From Oceanobacillus piezotolerans (lineage in GTDB: Bacteria > Bacillota > Bacilli > Bacillales > Amphibacillaceae): a stretch of 64,000 nt of DNA. Where the stretch lies: positions 248,001 through 312,000 of the forward strand of contig NZ_RCHR01000002.1 in the NCBI RefSeq assembly GCF_003665065.1. Direction: 5' to 3'. The translations under genes were made by a program, and so were the position numbers. The notes beneath the pieces were generated by a model. It searched no databases, was not told where the DNA came from, and was given only the letters and a program-made list of their open reading frames with translations. Shown here one piece after another: positions 37,153 to 45,438 of this stretch (position 1 is the first letter of the stretch; every line of letters starts with the position of its first letter).

Positions 37153-38289
37153 ATGGCTTTTATTATATATTTATTAATCTATATCTCATTTACAGACCTA
37201 TTTGCTCAATTGCCGATTACGAGTACGTACGCACAAGGGCTTGGTGCCACAACAGGTTTTATTGGCTTTATTGTCGGGGCCTATTCCCTGACTAACTTAT
37301 TTAGTAATGTATTCGCTGGTCAAGTAATTGATCGCACAGGACCTAAGAAAGTAATGCTACTAGGATTTTTATTAAATGCTGTTGTTCTCTTCCTATACGC
37401 GATAGTTACTTCTCCAACACAGCTCCTTTTCGTGCGTTTTCTAAATGGATTGACTGCCGGAGTGATTACTCCAGCCGCATTTACTTACTTGACCCTTTAC
37501 CATAAAGATAAGAATAAAGGAAAAACGATGGCCTTTTCTGGGGCCGCTGTAGGGCTTGCAGCAATCAGCGGGCCTGCATTTAGTGGTATTATTTCATCTA
37601 AAATTGGACCTGAAGTGGTTTATATGACGATTGGTTTCCTAATGTTAGCAGGATTAATCATTACGCTTACTTTGAAGCCGCTGCAAAGGTCACAGCAAGA
37701 ATATGAAGCCAGGAATCGCTCTTCTATCTTGTCTTATTTAGGCTTATTTAATAACAAAGGCTTATTGCTAGCCTTCCTTGGCGCTCTTTCTCTTGCCGCC
37801 TCTCAAGGAATCCTTGCCTATATGCTGCCACTGAAAGTCGTTTCAATTGGAATGGACGACCGTATCAGTGGGATGTTAATTAGTGTATTTGGGATTGTTG
37901 CCATTTTATTTTTTGTATCGCCAACGAATCGTATTTTTGACAAGTACCGCAATGAAATGATTCTGCCAATTGGTCTACTTACAATCGCTGTATCCCAAAC
38001 GCTTTCTAGCTTCGCATCCAGCCAAATGGTGTTCATCATTAGTATGACGATTTATGGGATTGGATTTGCGCTTATATTCCCATCGATGGCTGGTTTAATA
38101 TCGGAGTATTCCTCAGATTATGAGCGCGGGAAAGCATTCGGTCTTTTCTATGGTTTTATATCTGTAGGCTCCTTTTTAGGCTCATCCCTAACAGGTATGT
38201 TTTCCTTAACGCCTGATCAAGGTTTTATTAGTGCAGCAGTATTCCTATTGATAGTTAGTGCTACTATTCTTTTGACAACAAAAAAATAA
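37153..38289 (+). CDS. MFS transporter, drug-exporter type
   Basis: Twelve-helix major facilitator protein of 378 residues. Motif A between helices 2 and 3 reads GQVIDRTGPKKVMLLGF, and a motif-C-like segment (GAAVGLAAISGPAFSG) in helix 5 suggests the drug:H+ antiporter group. SD AAGGGGAAG precedes the ATG. Single gene that converges on the sucrose synthesis genes. Substrate not inferable. Confidence 0.88.
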   Translation: MAFIIYLLIYISFTDLFAQLPITSTYAQGLGATTGFIGFIVGAYSLTNLFSNVFAGQVIDRTGPKKVMLLGFLLNAVVLFLYAIVTSPTQLLFVRFLNGLTAGVITPAAFTYLTLYHKDKNKGKTMAFSGAAVGLAAISGPAFSGIISSKIGPEVVYMTIGFLMLAGLIITLTLKPLQRSQQEYEARNRSSILSYLGLFNNKGLLLAFLGALSLAASQGILAYMLPLKVVSIGMDDRISGMLISVFGIVAILFFVSPTNRIFDKYRNEMILPIGLLTIAVSQTLSSFASSQMVFIISMTIYGIGFALIFPSMAGLISEYSSDYERGKAFGLFYGFISVGSFLGSSLTGMFSLTPDQGFISAAVFLLIVSATILLTTKK

Positions 38290-38290
38290 A

Positions 38291-38336
38291 AATCAGAAGT
38301 ACGATTCTTATATAATTGGAATCGTCGCTTCTGATT
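38291..38336. terminator. Bidirectional terminator
   Basis: AATCAGAAG/CTTCTGATT outer stem (38291-38299 and 38328-38336) with an inner ACGATTC/GAATCGT stem. It separates the convergent MFS and sucrose-phosphatase genes. Confidence 0.7.
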
Positions 38337-38349
38337 AATCTGCTTCTTC

Positions 38350-39057
38350 TTAACCATAATAATGCTTCCAAGCCTGTTGAATACCACCTGCACATGCTTT
38401 TGTAGCATTATAGATATTTTCCCGATTTACCTCAAGCAACTCCTTTTGAGCATTCCCTACTATGACAGCAGGGTAGCCAAGTGTCAGCATATCTAAGTCA
38501 TTACCAGAATCGCCTGCAACAAGGATATTTGCCTGATCATCCGCATATTCCTTTACGATATATTGAAGTGCTTTTCCTTTTCCTGCACCTTCTGGCAATA
38601 CATCCACATCTCTCCCTGAACTGAAGACAAAGGTATGAGACAGATCAGACTCTTTTAGTTTCTGTCTTAACATGCTTGCCTCTTTATTATCGTTAACATA
38701 AAAGGAAACTCTGCGATCATCTGGTAAAGACTGAAGTGAAATTCCTGGTATTTGCATTGCTATCTCTTTTATAGCTTGCGGGTTCCAGTTTTCCATCATC
38801 TTCTTTTCCCACTTCGAATCGGGTAATAATTCACTGCCACTATAAATACTCGTCCCTACATCTGTCACTAAAATAGAAGGAAGTGGTAAGCTCTCGCTAT
38901 CAATGAGTGATAATGCAGAATCGTAGTGCCTTCCTGTAATATAAACTAATTCTACATTATATGGCTGTGACTCGAAGAATTGCAGTAATTCTTTAAGGGC
39001 AATGACATCACCAACCAAAGTCCCATCTAAATCAGTAGCTAGCATGTACGTGTTCAT
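38350..39057 (-). CDS. Sucrose-phosphate phosphatase-like HAD hydrolase
   Basis: HAD-superfamily phosphatase of 235 residues, sucrose-6-phosphate phosphatase type. Motif I is ATDLDGTLVGD, followed by the SPP-like ITGRHYDSA, motif III GKGKALQYI and motif IV AGDSGNDLDML. Its start overlaps the end of the glycosyltransferase gene by 26 bases, so the two are translationally coupled. Together they would make sucrose from UDP-glucose and fructose-6-phosphate. Confidence 0.85.
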   Translation of the reverse strand: MNTYMLATDLDGTLVGDVIALKELLQFFESQPYNVELVYITGRHYDSALSLIDSESLPLPSILVTDVGTSIYSGSELLPDSKWEKKMMENWNPQAIKEIAMQIPGISLQSLPDDRRVSFYVNDNKEASMLRQKLKESDLSHTFVFSSGRDVDVLPEGAGKGKALQYIVKEYADDQANILVAGDSGNDLDMLTLGYPAVIVGNAQKELLEVNRENIYNATKACAGGIQQAWKHYYG

Positions 39058-40249
39058 TTGTTCCTATCAGCCTTTCATATGTCATGTCCATTTGTTTCGC
39101 TATCTTCTCCCAATTAAAAGCCTTATGGGAATATTCAGCCGCTTGTTGTCCCAACTCTTTAGCCAAATATTTGTCTTTTGATAGTATACTCATTGCTTTT
39201 AATAAGTGATCTGGATTTTTGGGTTCTACATGTAAACCTGTAAAACCATCGGAAACTACATTTTGCAATCCACCAACTCCAGATGCGATAACAGGGGTCC
39301 CACAAGCTTGTGCCTCTGCTGCAACCATACCAAATGATTCATAATAGGATGGAACCACTACTGCGGTCGACTCGTTGAATATATCTGCGAGTTCCTCTTG
39401 AGTTTTGGATCCAACAAACATAACGTTATTCTCTATTCCACGTACAGCTTCTTTTAGTTCCTTCTTCTTAGGTGCAAAATTGACTAAATCTACCTCTTCA
39501 TCATCGCCACCAGCAATAATTAATTTGATATCATGATTTAGGTTAGTATTGAGCTGCTTAAAAGCCTGAAGCAATGTAACAATACCTTTTGTTTCTTCTA
39601 ATCGACCAGCAAATGAGAATACTGGTGCACTTCGCCATCTCTTTCTTGCATATGGATAGAAAATATTTTGATTGACACCAATAGAAGATACTACCACATT
39701 TGCTTTTGGCCCTGCAAAGCTCTCAATAAGATCTTTTTCATTTGTAGTAGTGGCAATTACGGTATCTGCTTTTCTTAAAATATTTTTTTCTGCATGTAAT
39801 CGTGTTGTTTCTTTTTTTCCTGTTCCTCTATATTTAGCAATGGCTAGTGAATGGGAGGTATGAATAAGTGGAATTTTAAAATTGTTTTTTATCACAAGAC
39901 CGAGCAGGCCTGATATCCAGTAATGGGAGTGTATTATATCGTACGTATCAATCGGGATAATTTCCTTCATTTCCTTATAAAAAGCTGGCAATATTTTAAC
40001 CATTTCACTTTTATTCATATATCCTTTATGTCCACCAGCAATTCTAATGACACGGCAATTCTCGCCAAAGCCTTCTATTTGCGGCGTATTTGGATTACTC
40101 CAATGAGTCACAACATCTATAGTTAATCCTAATTGGTCTAATGCAAGAGCAAGTTGTTTTACGTAATTATTTTGTCCACCTGACTGCTTTCCTCCAAGTC
40201 TTGCAAGTGGATCACCATGGTCAGATATAAAAAGAACTTTCTTTTTCAT
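39032..40249 (-). CDS. Sucrose-phosphate synthase-like glycosyltransferase (GT4)
   Basis: GT-B glycosyltransferase of 405 residues. The N-terminal GGKQSGGQNNYVKQLALALD and GHKGYMNKSEMVKILP match sucrose-phosphate synthase, and the C-terminal half has FAGRLEETKGIVTLLQAF and the donor-binding PSYYESFGMVAAEAQACGTP. The adjacent phosphatase gene supports the SPS call. AGGAGAG precedes the ATG at 40249; the TTG opening at 40273 is too early. A sigma-B-type promoter upstream suggests induction by stress, with sucrose as a compatible solute. Confidence 0.85.
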   Translation of the reverse strand: MKKKVLFISDHGDPLARLGGKQSGGQNNYVKQLALALDQLGLTIDVVTHWSNPNTPQIEGFGENCRVIRIAGGHKGYMNKSEMVKILPAFYKEMKEIIPIDTYDIIHSHYWISGLLGLVIKNNFKIPLIHTSHSLAIAKYRGTGKKETTRLHAEKNILRKADTVIATTTNEKDLIESFAGPKANVVVSSIGVNQNIFYPYARKRWRSAPVFSFAGRLEETKGIVTLLQAFKQLNTNLNHDIKLIIAGGDDEEVDLVNFAPKKKELKEAVRGIENNVMFVGSKTQEELADIFNESTAVVVPSYYESFGMVAAEAQACGTPVIASGVGGLQNVVSDGFTGLHVEPKNPDHLLKAMSILSKDKYLAKELGQQAAEYSHKAFNWEKIAKQMDMTYERLIGTNEHVHASY

Positions 40250-40315
40250 ATTATCGTTCTCTCCTGTCTGCAATTGTTTAATATTAATCTGCTAAACGAT
40301 CTTTGTAGTTGATTT

Positions 40316-40341
40316 ATACCCTCTCTATTTTTTAATTAAAC
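40316..40341 (-). promoter_or_regulatory. Sigma-B promoter of the sucrose synthesis operon
   Basis: Minus-strand GTTTAA (40341-40336), a 14-base spacer and GGGTAT (40321-40316). Both boxes match the general-stress sigma-B consensus (GTTTAA, GGGTAT) exactly, about 65 bases before the ATG. Confidence 0.82.
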
Positions 40342-40401
40342 AGTTTTCTCCTATTTGGTTGAAAGCAACTAATGCTATTTTCCTATTGCATTAGCTGAAC
40401 T

Positions 40402-40602
40402 AAGGCGCAAGCGCCCGTTTAGCAACGTACAAACTGGAGCGCTCCGCAATGAGATAAAGGAAACACGACGACCGTAGGGAGTCGATGTTGACTTATCGTA
40501 GTGGAGGAGTGTGAAGTTTGCTAGTTGCTGGGCGCTGGAGCTGGACGTGGCTTTTCTAACGATAAGAATTACCCACAGGTCGTTCAATTTATAATTTCCT
40601 AG
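40402..40602. repeat. Modular dispersed repeat, copy A (short form, 201 bp)
   Basis: Starts with GGCGCAAGCGCC, runs through CGTTTAGCAACGTACAAACT and GGAGCGCTCCGC, and ends ATAATTTCCTAG. Compared with copies B and C it lacks two internal hairpin modules: the CCCCTTTAGGGG/GCCGACGTTGGC part and the GGGAC...GTCCC part. Its right end (CTAG) lies five bases from the A tract that is the poly-U of the cheV terminator. No open frame has coding character. Function and mobility unknown. Confidence 0.9.
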
Positions 40603-40607
40603 GCTAT

Positions 40608-40656
40608 AAAAAAAGCTGCGTCTAAACTGGTCTTATCCAGCTTAGATGCAGCTTTT
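40608..40656 (-). terminator. Terminator of the PAS-receptor/cheV operon
   Basis: Long stem AAAAGCTGC/GCAGCTTTT plus inner pairs (40611-40630 with 40637-40656) and a T7 run on the minus strand. Confidence 0.8.
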
Positions 40657-40703
40657 AGCTCATCTTATTTTCTTTTTCTAGTATGTTGGGTTCTTTCATA
40701 AAT

Positions 40704-41615
40704 TTATAATATGAACTTATCAATCTCTTTCACCAAATCTACAAGCTTTGGTTTACTAACCTGAGCACTAGCCCCCACCTTCTCTCCTTTATGGAACAAA
40801 TCATCCGTAATAAGAGAAGAGAAAATGATAACAGGAAGTTCTTTTAATCTTGCATGTTGCTTCACACGTAGTGTTAGATGATGGCCATCCATTTGTGGCA
40901 TTTCTATATCTGTCAAGAGCAATTGAACTTTTTCAGTTGGATTCGTCGATTCATCCTCTGCTAATTCCACTAGGTACTCCCACGCTTCTCTTCCATTTTG
41001 GAAGCTCTTAACATTTTCGTAGCCAGCTTCACTTAACGTGTCGATTAATAGTGAACGTAATACCGCTGAATCCTCAGCCACCACAATTCTTTTTGCAGAA
41101 CGCTCTCGAGGTCCAAGGGTTTGGATACTATCAGCACTCCCACCCAAATCAGGATTAATTTCAACGACAATTCTCTCAATATCTAATAAAATGGACATTT
41201 CTTGATCAAACTTAATAATACCTGTTGCGTATGGCTGTTTTCCTGCTGATAACTCGTTCGGCTTTTCTATTTGTTCCCAGGATATACGCTGAATTCGGTT
41301 AACACTATGGACACGAAAGGCAATCTTCATTCCATTTAGTTCTGCAACAATAAAACGATCATTTTGGGGATCCTTTGATTGTTCAGATTGTATAACATCG
41401 GAGAGCTTAACCACAGGAATAATCTCTCCACGAAGAGAAATCACTCCTTCTACATATTGGTGCGAATTGGGGATTTTCATGATTGGAAGCGGCGTAATGA
41501 TTTCTCTCGTTTTTAACACGTTGATTGCAAAACTGCCCCTGCCCAGTCCAAATAGGATGACCTCGAGTTCATTTGTTCCACTTTCTAGTAAAATACCATT
41601 GCTTTGATTGTCCAT
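40704..41615 (-). CDS. cheV: Chemotaxis protein CheV
   Basis: CheW-receiver fusion of 303 residues: a CheW domain (about 10-155; GVISLRGEIIPVVKLSDV) and a C-terminal response-regulator receiver (about 173-300) with acidic pocket AEDS, phospho-acceptor Asp in LLTDIEMPQMDG and the conserved Lys in SKPK. CheV couples receptors to CheA and takes part in adaptation through its phosphorylation. It follows the PAS receptor by 13 bases and is likely co-transcribed from the sigma-D promoter at 43198. Confidence 0.96.
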   Translation of the reverse strand: MDNQSNGILLESGTNELEVILFGLGRGSFAINVLKTREIITPLPIMKIPNSHQYVEGVISLRGEIIPVVKLSDVIQSEQSKDPQNDRFIVAELNGMKIAFRVHSVNRIQRISWEQIEKPNELSAGKQPYATGIIKFDQEMSILLDIERIVVEINPDLGGSADSIQTLGPRERSAKRIVVAEDSAVLRSLLIDTLSEAGYENVKSFQNGREAWEYLVELAEDESTNPTEKVQLLLTDIEMPQMDGHHLTLRVKQHARLKELPVIIFSSLITDDLFHKGEKVGASAQVSKPKLVDLVKEIDKFIL

Positions 41616-41628
41616 TATTCTTCTCCTA

Positions 41629-43140
41629 TTAATTTAATTGCTGGATGAGAGTTAGTAATTTTCCTGACATGTCATGGATATTTTCCGACGTGCTATTAAT
41701 TTCTTCCGTCACACCAGCCTGTGATTGTATACGATCACTCATCTTATTCATACTTGTTACGATGTTTAATACGGATGTATTTATATCATCTAAAATTTTC
41801 TCAATTTGCTCTACAGCTTCTGAAGTGTTAGAGGATAGCTTCTGAACCTCCGCCGCTACGACACCAAAGCCTTTGCCATGCTCACCTGCCCGAGCTGCTT
41901 CTATGGAAGCATTTAAACCTAGTAAATTTGTTTGATTAGATATCTGTTTTATTAATTCCGTAATCGATTTCGTCATCTCAATGCTTTCTTTCGCTTGATT
42001 CGTAGATTGCATTGTTATTTCATGCTCATCTGCTATTTCCTGCGCCTCTTTTGAAACTTCATTAATATTAGCTGCAAGCCCACGCAGTGAATATGTAAAA
42101 TCATTCATTTCATTTTCGATTGCCTTATCTTCTTCTTTCCGTTTCATCTCACGCTCGATATCACGAAGTACTCCAGATACAAGGGTTGGTACTCCCTGTT
42201 CATCATGCACTGTTCTAATCAGCATAGAAAACCAACGAATTTTATCCTGTTTGGTTTTCATCTGAAATTTCATATCAAACACTGGATTTGCAATGGAGTC
42301 ATATAAGTGGGATTCGAATTTATTTCTTACTTCTTCTTCATGTTCTTCCACCACAAGGTCTAACCATGATATCTCACTGGACTCAAATTCGTCTCCTTCA
42401 TATCCCAGAAGCCGTTTGAATTGTGGAGAAAACCAGTATGCTTGCTTATTACCGTCACGTTTCGTTACATCAATCCCCCATGCTCCTTCTAATGTTGTCA
42501 CACTGAAACTGAGTGATTTCTCTATTAATTCTAAACGTGACAACAGATTTTGTATTCGTACGGTGTTTAGTTTATTTTTATGGATATTGACTAATGTCCC
42601 GACATTCCGATAAGGTGCACCAGTTTCATCCCGTAACGTAACTGCCTTTGCATGGAACCATTCCTTGGAACCGTCTTTCATAATTCCCATATATTCAATA
42701 TCATATGGTTTACTGGTATCACTTGAGAAGTGTTCTTCGAATGCTGTTGTCACTCTTTCTGATTCCTCATCCGGAATAGAATGATACCAGCTCTCAAAGA
42801 CATTGGGAAAGTCCTCATCATTTAAATAACCCAGCGCCTCTCTAAATTGATCATTATATATGTTCTTTTTGCCTGGAACACCATCCTTTATTTCTAAATC
42901 CCATGTTCCAATTGAATTTAAATCCGTAACAATTTTGTGCTTATCATAAAGATGGCCATATTTATCTTGTAATTCATTGATAATTTCGTTCATGCTGTTT
43001 ACTACTTTTTGCATCATAGAATCCTCTGCTTCATAAGAAATGTGAAGAGAAGATGGACTTTCCTGTTGCGCCTCCAGTTTTAATCTCTTTAGCTCGTCTA
43101 ATACTTTGCTCATATCCTGGTGTATTTTTTTGTTAAACAA
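41629..43140 (-). CDS. Soluble PAS-domain methyl-accepting chemotaxis protein
   Basis: Cytoplasmic receptor of 503 residues with no transmembrane helix. Two PAS domains of PAS_3 type (about 80-200 and 215-335; SWLDLVVEEHEEEVRNKFES, WFSMLIRTVHDEQGVPTLVS) and a short receptor signalling domain (about 370-500; [20 protein letters not shown], then GKGFGVVAAEVQKLS). The signalling part is shorter than in membrane receptors, resembling YfmS or Aer-type energy sensors. Start is TTG at 43140 with AGGAGG 7 bases before. Sensed signal unknown; redox or a small ligand is possible. Confidence 0.9.
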   Translation of the reverse strand: MFNKKIHQDMSKVLDELKRLKLEAQQESPSSLHISYEAEDSMMQKVVNSMNEIINELQDKYGHLYDKHKIVTDLNSIGTWDLEIKDGVPGKKNIYNDQFREALGYLNDEDFPNVFESWYHSIPDEESERVTTAFEEHFSSDTSKPYDIEYMGIMKDGSKEWFHAKAVTLRDETGAPYRNVGTLVNIHKNKLNTVRIQNLLSRLELIEKSLSFSVTTLEGAWGIDVTKRDGNKQAYWFSPQFKRLLGYEGDEFESSEISWLDLVVEEHEEEVRNKFESHLYDSIANPVFDMKFQMKTKQDKIRWFSMLIRTVHDEQGVPTLVSGVLRDIEREMKRKEEDKAIENEMNDFTYSLRGLAANINEVSKEAQEIADEHEITMQSTNQAKESIEMTKSITELIKQISNQTNLLGLNASIEAARAGEHGKGFGVVAAEVQKLSSNTSEAVEQIEKILDDINTSVLNIVTSMNKMSDRIQSQAGVTEEINSTSENIHDMSGKLLTLIQQLN

Positions 43141-43197
43141 CGTAAGTCCTCCTCGTAAATTGCATTATTGCTACCAGCAATTCTTATCCTACTCAAT

Positions 43198-43224
43198 ATA
43201 TCGGCATATTATGGAAATTCTTTA
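43198..43224 (-). promoter_or_regulatory. Consensus sigma-D promoter of the PAS-receptor/cheV operon
   Basis: Minus-strand TAAA (43224-43221), a 15-base spacer and GCCGATAT (43205-43198). Every consensus position and the spacing match exactly. About 58 bases before the start codon. Confidence 0.9.
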
Positions 43225-43330
43225 CTTGATTTTACCATATTCCATGTATTTTATAGTTCTAATTGCTTAGGTTTAAAATTTTATCCTCTCAAAATTTCCT
43301 CTTATAATATTTTGTTTTCTAATGAATAAG

Positions 43331-43356
43331 GTTTTCATATAACAGATTCAGGGAAG
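43331..43356 (+). promoter_or_regulatory. Possible sigma-B promoter for the DUF2188 gene
   Basis: GTTTTC (43331-43336), a 14-base spacer and GGGAAG (43351-43356); 4 of 6 in each box with correct spacing. Confidence 0.4.
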
Positions 43357-43397
43357 AGATTGAATATAGAATTACAAGCTTAAGAGGAGGTAATTTC

Positions 43398-43658
43398 ATG
43401 GCAGACAATAATAACAGCGATCGCAGTGAATACTTCGAGGAGCGTGCTGGCACAGAAGATGCAAGATTTCACGTTGTACCACACCAGGAAGAGGGTTGGG
43501 CAATTAAGCGTGAAGGCGAAGATGACCCTGAACTTACAACTGACTCTAAAGACAAAGCTGTAGAAAAAGCGAAAAAAATGGCAAAAGATGCATCCACAAT
43601 GGTTATTATTCATAATGATGACGGCCAGATTGAAGATCAGCTAAACTATAAGGACTAG
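43398..43658 (+). CDS. DUF2188-family protein
   Basis: An 86-residue acidic, soluble protein. The core (FHVVPHQEEGWAIKREGEDD and KKMAKDASTMVIIHNDDGQI) is a typical DUF2188 domain of unknown role. SD AGAGGAGG lies 8 bases before the ATG. Single-gene unit with a terminator. A possible sigma-B promoter would make it a general-stress protein, which is inference. Confidence 0.85.
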   Translation: MADNNNSDRSEYFEERAGTEDARFHVVPHQEEGWAIKREGEDDPELTTDSKDKAVEKAKKMAKDASTMVIIHNDDGQIEDQLNYKD

Positions 43659-43662
43659 TATG

Positions 43663-43698
43663 AAAAGTGCTGTTAATCAATGGATTAGCAGCACTTTT
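43663..43698 (+). terminator. Terminator of the DUF2188 gene
   Basis: Stem of about 15 pairs, AAAAGTGCTG-TTAATC with GATTAGC-AGCACTTTT, followed by TTTTC. Confidence 0.8.
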
Positions 43699-43762
43699 CT
43701 TGCTTATGCTTGATCCGCATCATTCGTATCTTTCATCAAATTTCGGATTAGTAGTGTAACTT

Positions 43763-43791
43763 TTGACAAAGAAGTAACGGATTTATAAAAT
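43763..43791 (+). promoter_or_regulatory. Sigma-A promoter of the YdhR-like gene
   Basis: TTGACA (43763-43768), a 17-base spacer and TAAAAT (43786-43791). It leaves a leader of about 140 bases in which no known RNA motif was recognised. Confidence 0.7.
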
Positions 43792-43935
43792 GTACATCAT
43801 ATGAGAATTACTTCTACTTGTAATTAAAATCTTTACTCAAAAAAAACATAAGTTAAGAAGTTTTTTAGGTAATTAAAATACATAATTAGTTTTCTCATTT
43901 AAAAAATGAACATCTTAGAAAAAGGAGAATGTAGA

Positions 43936-44241
43936 ATGGCATACTTAGTACAGGTTGATTTTCCGCACGAGGGACCATTTGGAGATGAAATGGCAACGGC
44001 ATTTACAGATTTAGCAAAGAATATCGCTCAAGAAAAGGGCTTTATTTGGAAACTTTGGACTGAGAATGAAGAAACCAAGGAATCAGGTGGCATTTATCTT
44101 TTTGACACAAAAGAAGATGCTGAAAATTATATGGAGAAAAACAGAAAAAATTTCGATGAATTCGGCATTAAGGGTGCAAGTATGAAACTTTTTAAAGTTA
44201 ATGAACAACTTTCTCAAATTACTCAAGGACCTTTAAAATAA
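43936..44241 (+). CDS. YdhR-family putative monooxygenase
   Basis: A 101-residue dimeric alpha/beta-barrel protein of the YdhR/antibiotic-biosynthesis-monooxygenase-like group (YLVQVDFPHEGPFGDEMATA; GGIYLFDTKEDAENYMEKN). Reaction unproven for the family. The frame opens at 43906, but AAAGGAGA lies inside that stretch and serves the ATG at 43936. Monocistronic. Confidence 0.87.
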   Translation: MAYLVQVDFPHEGPFGDEMATAFTDLAKNIAQEKGFIWKLWTENEETKESGGIYLFDTKEDAENYMEKNRKNFDEFGIKGASMKLFKVNEQLSQITQGPLK

Positions 44242-44264
44242 CAATTTATCAAAATTTAAAAGAG

Positions 44265-44307
44265 TGTGTCTTAAAAGCATATCCCGTTTTTAAGACACAT
44301 TTTTTTC
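44265..44307 (+). terminator. Terminator of the YdhR-like gene
   Basis: Twelve-bp stem TGTGTCTTAAAA/TTTTAAGACACA (44265-44276 and 44288-44299) followed by T7. Confidence 0.93.
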
Positions 44308-44456
44308 GATAGAATGAGTAAATTTCTGATTTTTTTAGGACAGTTGATGATTTACAATTCCACGATACTGAATAATTAAGCACTCGGTCACAAATCATAT
44401 CTGTATATGCCTTTTGCGACCTATTTTTTCTAGTACGAGATCAAGGGGAGACATGA

Positions 44457-45410
44457 ATGAAGATTCAATTTGGTTATGTAGCAAATGCATTAGGTTTATG
44501 GGATGCAAGTCCATCTAAAACATTAACGTTTAAACGGTATTCGGAACTTCCGAAACAGGAGAGAGCGGAGAAACTAAAATCAGTAACCGCACAAAATTTA
44601 CAACATACAAAAAGAATTTTACACTATAATATTGCACATGAAATTAAATTATACCGTTTTTCAAGCTCACTAGTTCCTTTAGCCACTCATCCAGAAGTGA
44701 TGTGGGATTTTATCACTCCATTTAAGAAAGAATGGGAAGAACTTGGTCAACTAGTCAGGCAATATAAAATAAGACCAAGTTTTCATCCAAATCAATTTAC
44801 ATTATTTACAAGCCCTAATGATCAAGTAACTGCAAATGCAGTAAAAGATATGGAATACCATTATAAGATGCTGGAAGCGATGAATTTAGTTGAAAATGGG
44901 ATTATTAATATTCATATCGGTGGTGCATATGGCGATAAGCATACAACGTTAAGCAGATTCCACCATAATCTAAGGACATTGCCTTTAGAAATAAAAGCGA
45001 TAATGACCCTTGAAAATGATGACAAAACATATAATGTCGAAGAAACTCTAATTACTTGTGAAAAGGAAAGCATCCCTATGATATTCGACTATCACCATCA
45101 TATGGCTAATAAAACAGAAGCTGATCTTTCTCTATTTTTGCCTAGGATATTTAACACATGGAAACATTCAAACAACAAACCAAAGGTACATATTTCTTCA
45201 CCAAAGTCTGAACAAAGCTTCCGCTCCCACGCCGATTTTGTGGCAAAAGATTTTGTACTCCCTTTTTTTAGAATGGCGAAAGAACTAAATCAGGACTTTG
45301 ACATAATAATTGAAGCCAAACAAAAAAACCTAGCGATGCAAAAACTTGTGGAAGATTTAGCATCTATTCGAGGAGTTAAACGAATATCAAGTTCAACGTT
45401 AGAATGGTAA
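44457..45410 (+). CDS. uvsE: UV-damage endonuclease UvsE, copy 1
   Basis: TIM-barrel UV-damage endonuclease of 317 residues that nicks 5' of pyrimidine dimers and other lesions, a light-independent alternative to UvrABC. The metal-site motifs are intact: RPSFHPNQF, NIHIGGAYGDK, LENDDKTYN, IFDYHHH, KVHISSPKS and IIIEAKQKN. SD AAGGGGAG precedes the ATG. Followed 28 bases later by a diverged second copy, so the two are probably co-transcribed. Confidence 0.95.
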   Translation: MKIQFGYVANALGLWDASPSKTLTFKRYSELPKQERAEKLKSVTAQNLQHTKRILHYNIAHEIKLYRFSSSLVPLATHPEVMWDFITPFKKEWEELGQLVRQYKIRPSFHPNQFTLFTSPNDQVTANAVKDMEYHYKMLEAMNLVENGIINIHIGGAYGDKHTTLSRFHHNLRTLPLEIKAIMTLENDDKTYNVEETLITCEKESIPMIFDYHHHMANKTEADLSLFLPRIFNTWKHSNNKPKVHISSPKSEQSFRSHADFVAKDFVLPFFRMAKELNQDFDIIIEAKQKNLAMQKLVEDLASIRGVKRISSSTLEW

Positions 45411-45438
45411 CTATTAAATTTATGTATGAGGTGAAACA

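Noticed and set aside
40375-40587. A 70-codon minus-strand frame inside repeat copy A
   Set aside because: The frame is broken in copies B and C, where modules are inserted, so it is not a conserved protein. The element is better treated as non-coding.
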